Below, one piece after another: positions 4,171-5,298 of a stretch of 5,298 bases of DNA. Both the position numbers and the translations under genes were made by a program. Under the pieces are notes generated by a model that saw nothing but the letters and a program-made list of their open reading frames with translations, did no database searches and was not told the origin of the DNA. Each line of letters opens with the position of its first letter. Position 1 is the stretch's first letter. Origin of the DNA: Corynebacterium sp. (lineage in GTDB: Bacteria; Actinomycetota; Actinomycetes; Mycobacteriales; Mycobacteriaceae); contig NZ_JAUMTY010000018.1 of NCBI RefSeq assembly GCF_030530965.1, forward strand, positions 36,625 through 41,922, read 5' to 3'.

Positions 4171-5298
4171 TGCTCGTCGACCAAGTAGTTCTTGCCGCTT
4201 CGGCAACGGAGAGTGGTGTGACGGCTGGCAATTCCGCGTGGATGCTCATTAGCGCGTCCCTGGTGTTGTTAATGACGCCAGCCGTCGCCTTTTTCTATGG
4301 CGGAATGTCACGTCAAAAGTCCACCCTCAACATGATGATGATGTCATTCGGGGCTCTCGGGGCAATCGGAGTTATTTATGTGCTGTGGGGATACTCGATG
4401 TCGTATTCCAGCGGCGACATCGGCGGCATCTTCGCCAACCCCTTCACCAACTTCGGACTGCGAGGAATTCTCCCGTCCGACGACGGAGCATTCCCCACGG
4501 GTAGCAATGGTTACCCCGAAATTATCGACGTCGCGTTCCAGCTGACCTTCGCGGTGATCACGGTAGCGCTCATCTCTGGTTCGCTTGCCAACCGTGTGAA
4601 ATTCTCCACCTGGCTCGTGTTTTCGGTGCTGTGGGTTACTTTCGCGTTCTTCCCCTTGGCACACATGGTGTGGGGCGGCGGTTTGCTGTCCGATTCTGAA
4701 CACAGCATTGCTGCATGGTTATTCGGGACGACAATGGACGACGGCGAAAAAGTCGCGAAAATCGCTCCGATCGACTTCGCGGGTGGAACAGTGGTCCACA
4801 TCAACGCCGGTGTTGCAGGCCTCGTGTTAGCCCTCATCGTCGGCAAATCGCGTGACTTCTTGAAAGCCCCGCAGCGCCCACACAACCTTCCTCTCACCAT
4901 GATCGGTACGACGTTCCTGTGGTTCGGCTGGTTCGGCTTTAACGCTGGTTCCGCCTTCGCCGCCGACGGCAATGCTGCTCTGGCCTGGGTCAACACGACG
5001 GTCGCAGCCTGCGCTGCCATGATGGCCTGGCTAGCCGTCGAGCGCATACGAGACGGACACGCCACCTCCTTAGGCGCGGCATCCGGCGTTGTCGCTGGTC
5101 TAGTTGCCATCACCCCGGCCTGTGGAAACTTGACACCTGTCACGTCGATCATCCTCGGTGCTGTCGCCGGAGTGGTGTCGGCCTACGGAGTTGGCCTCAA
5201 GTACAAACTCAAGTTTGACGACTCCTTAGACGTCGTCGGTGTGCACCTCCTGTCGGGTATTTGGGGAACGATCGGCGTCGGTCTGCTAGCGAAAGACC
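4170..5298 (+). CDS. amtB: Ammonium transporter AmtB (Amt/MEP/Rh family), 3' end outside window
   Basis: AmtB is a trimeric inner-membrane channel that takes up ammonium and is normally controlled by the PII protein GlnK. From GTG 4170, 376 residues are visible; the family usually has 400-450, so the last membrane helices and the cytosolic tail are missing. No signal peptide is seen; the first helix begins near NSAWMLISASLVLLM. Hallmarks match E. coli AmtB: Phe127 and Phe257 (F107/F215 gate), Trp168 and Ser261 (W148/S219 recruitment site), Asp202 in DFAGGTVVH, and the twin pore histidines His210 and His359 (H168/H318), with Asp354 for D313. Between Trp168 and Asp202 there are 22 more residues than between W148 and D160 of E. 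coli, a longer charged loop. GTG is chosen for its Shine-Dalgarno at 4157-4163. In C. glutamicum amtB heads an operon with glnK and glnD, which would lie beyond the right edge. Confidence 0.95.
   Translation, partial: MLVDQVVLAASATESGVTAGNSAWMLISASLVLLMTPAVAFFYGGMSRQKSTLNMMMMSFGALGAIGVIYVLWGYSMSYSSGDIGGIFANPFTNFGLRGILPSDDGAFPTGSNGYPEIIDVAFQLTFAVITVALISGSLANRVKFSTWLVFSVLWVTFAFFPLAHMVWGGGLLSDSEHSIAAWLFGTTMDDGEKVAKIAPIDFAGGTVVHINAGVAGLVLALIVGKSRDFLKAPQRPHNLPLTMIGTTFLWFGWFGFNAGSAFAADGNAALAWVNTTVAACAAMMAWLAVERIRDGHATSLGAASGVVAGLVAITPACGNLTPVTSIILGAVAGVVSAYGVGLKYKLKFDDSLDVVGVHLLSGIWGTIGVGLLAKD

Noticed and set aside
4292..4310. TTTCTAT followed six bases later by ATG, reminiscent of an AmtR box
   Set aside because: It lies inside amtB and encodes the conserved FFYGGM segment; the second half-site does not match.
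4344..5152. Minus-strand open frames of 119 and 213 codons across amtB
   Set aside because: They are antisense to a clear Amt-family gene with all conserved pore residues; their translations show no family features.

Overview
The window looks like chromosomal DNA from a high-GC Gram-positive actinobacterium, most likely Corynebacterium or a close relative. The main evidence is the receptor FtsY, which has an N-terminal membrane anchor, a long acidic linker and a mycobacterial/corynebacterial-type NG domain. From memory of the C. glutamicum map, ftsY lies next to an ammonium transporter gene (amtB-glnK-glnD), which fits. Alternative start codons (GTG for amtB, possibly TTG at the left edge) and a probable leaderless promoter also fit an actinobacterium. 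All four genes are on the + strand.

Layout: (1) 1-528, the 3' part or whole of an unrecognised helical protein whose true start may lie outside the window. (2) A 63-91 base gap with an extended -10 element placed so that the ftsY transcript would begin at or next to an ATG. (3) ftsY, 592 (or more likely 601) to 2535. (4) A gap of about 280 bases with a possible hairpin after ftsY, an AT-rich promoter candidate and a duplicated two-part motif. (5) 2815-3717, a secreted SGNH/GDSL hydrolase with its own ribosome binding site, closed by a strong intrinsic terminator. (6) A gene-free stretch of about 390 bases with several small symmetric or unusual elements. (7) amtB, starting at GTG 4170 and running off the right edge.

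FtsY docks ribosome-SRP complexes at the membrane. The SGNH enzyme should itself be exported by the Sec pathway and act in the envelope or outside the cell. AmtB is a polytopic ammonium channel. The three share only membrane or export themes and are probably separate transcription units: there is a terminator between the hydrolase and amtB, and long gaps flank the hydrolase. The hydrolase looks like an insertion into an otherwise conserved ftsY-amtB neighbourhood, but this rests on remembered gene order.

I see no mobile element, CRISPR array, RNA gene or defence system. The most interesting signals are regulatory. The amtB Shine-Dalgarno GGAG forms the tetraloop of a perfect 5-bp hairpin that abuts the start codon, and an 11-base copy of the 16S rRNA 3'-end (anti-Shine-Dalgarno) sequence lies about 165 bases upstream. 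A possible leaderless ftsY start and a 9-residue tandem repeat in the FtsY linker are the other points worth checking.
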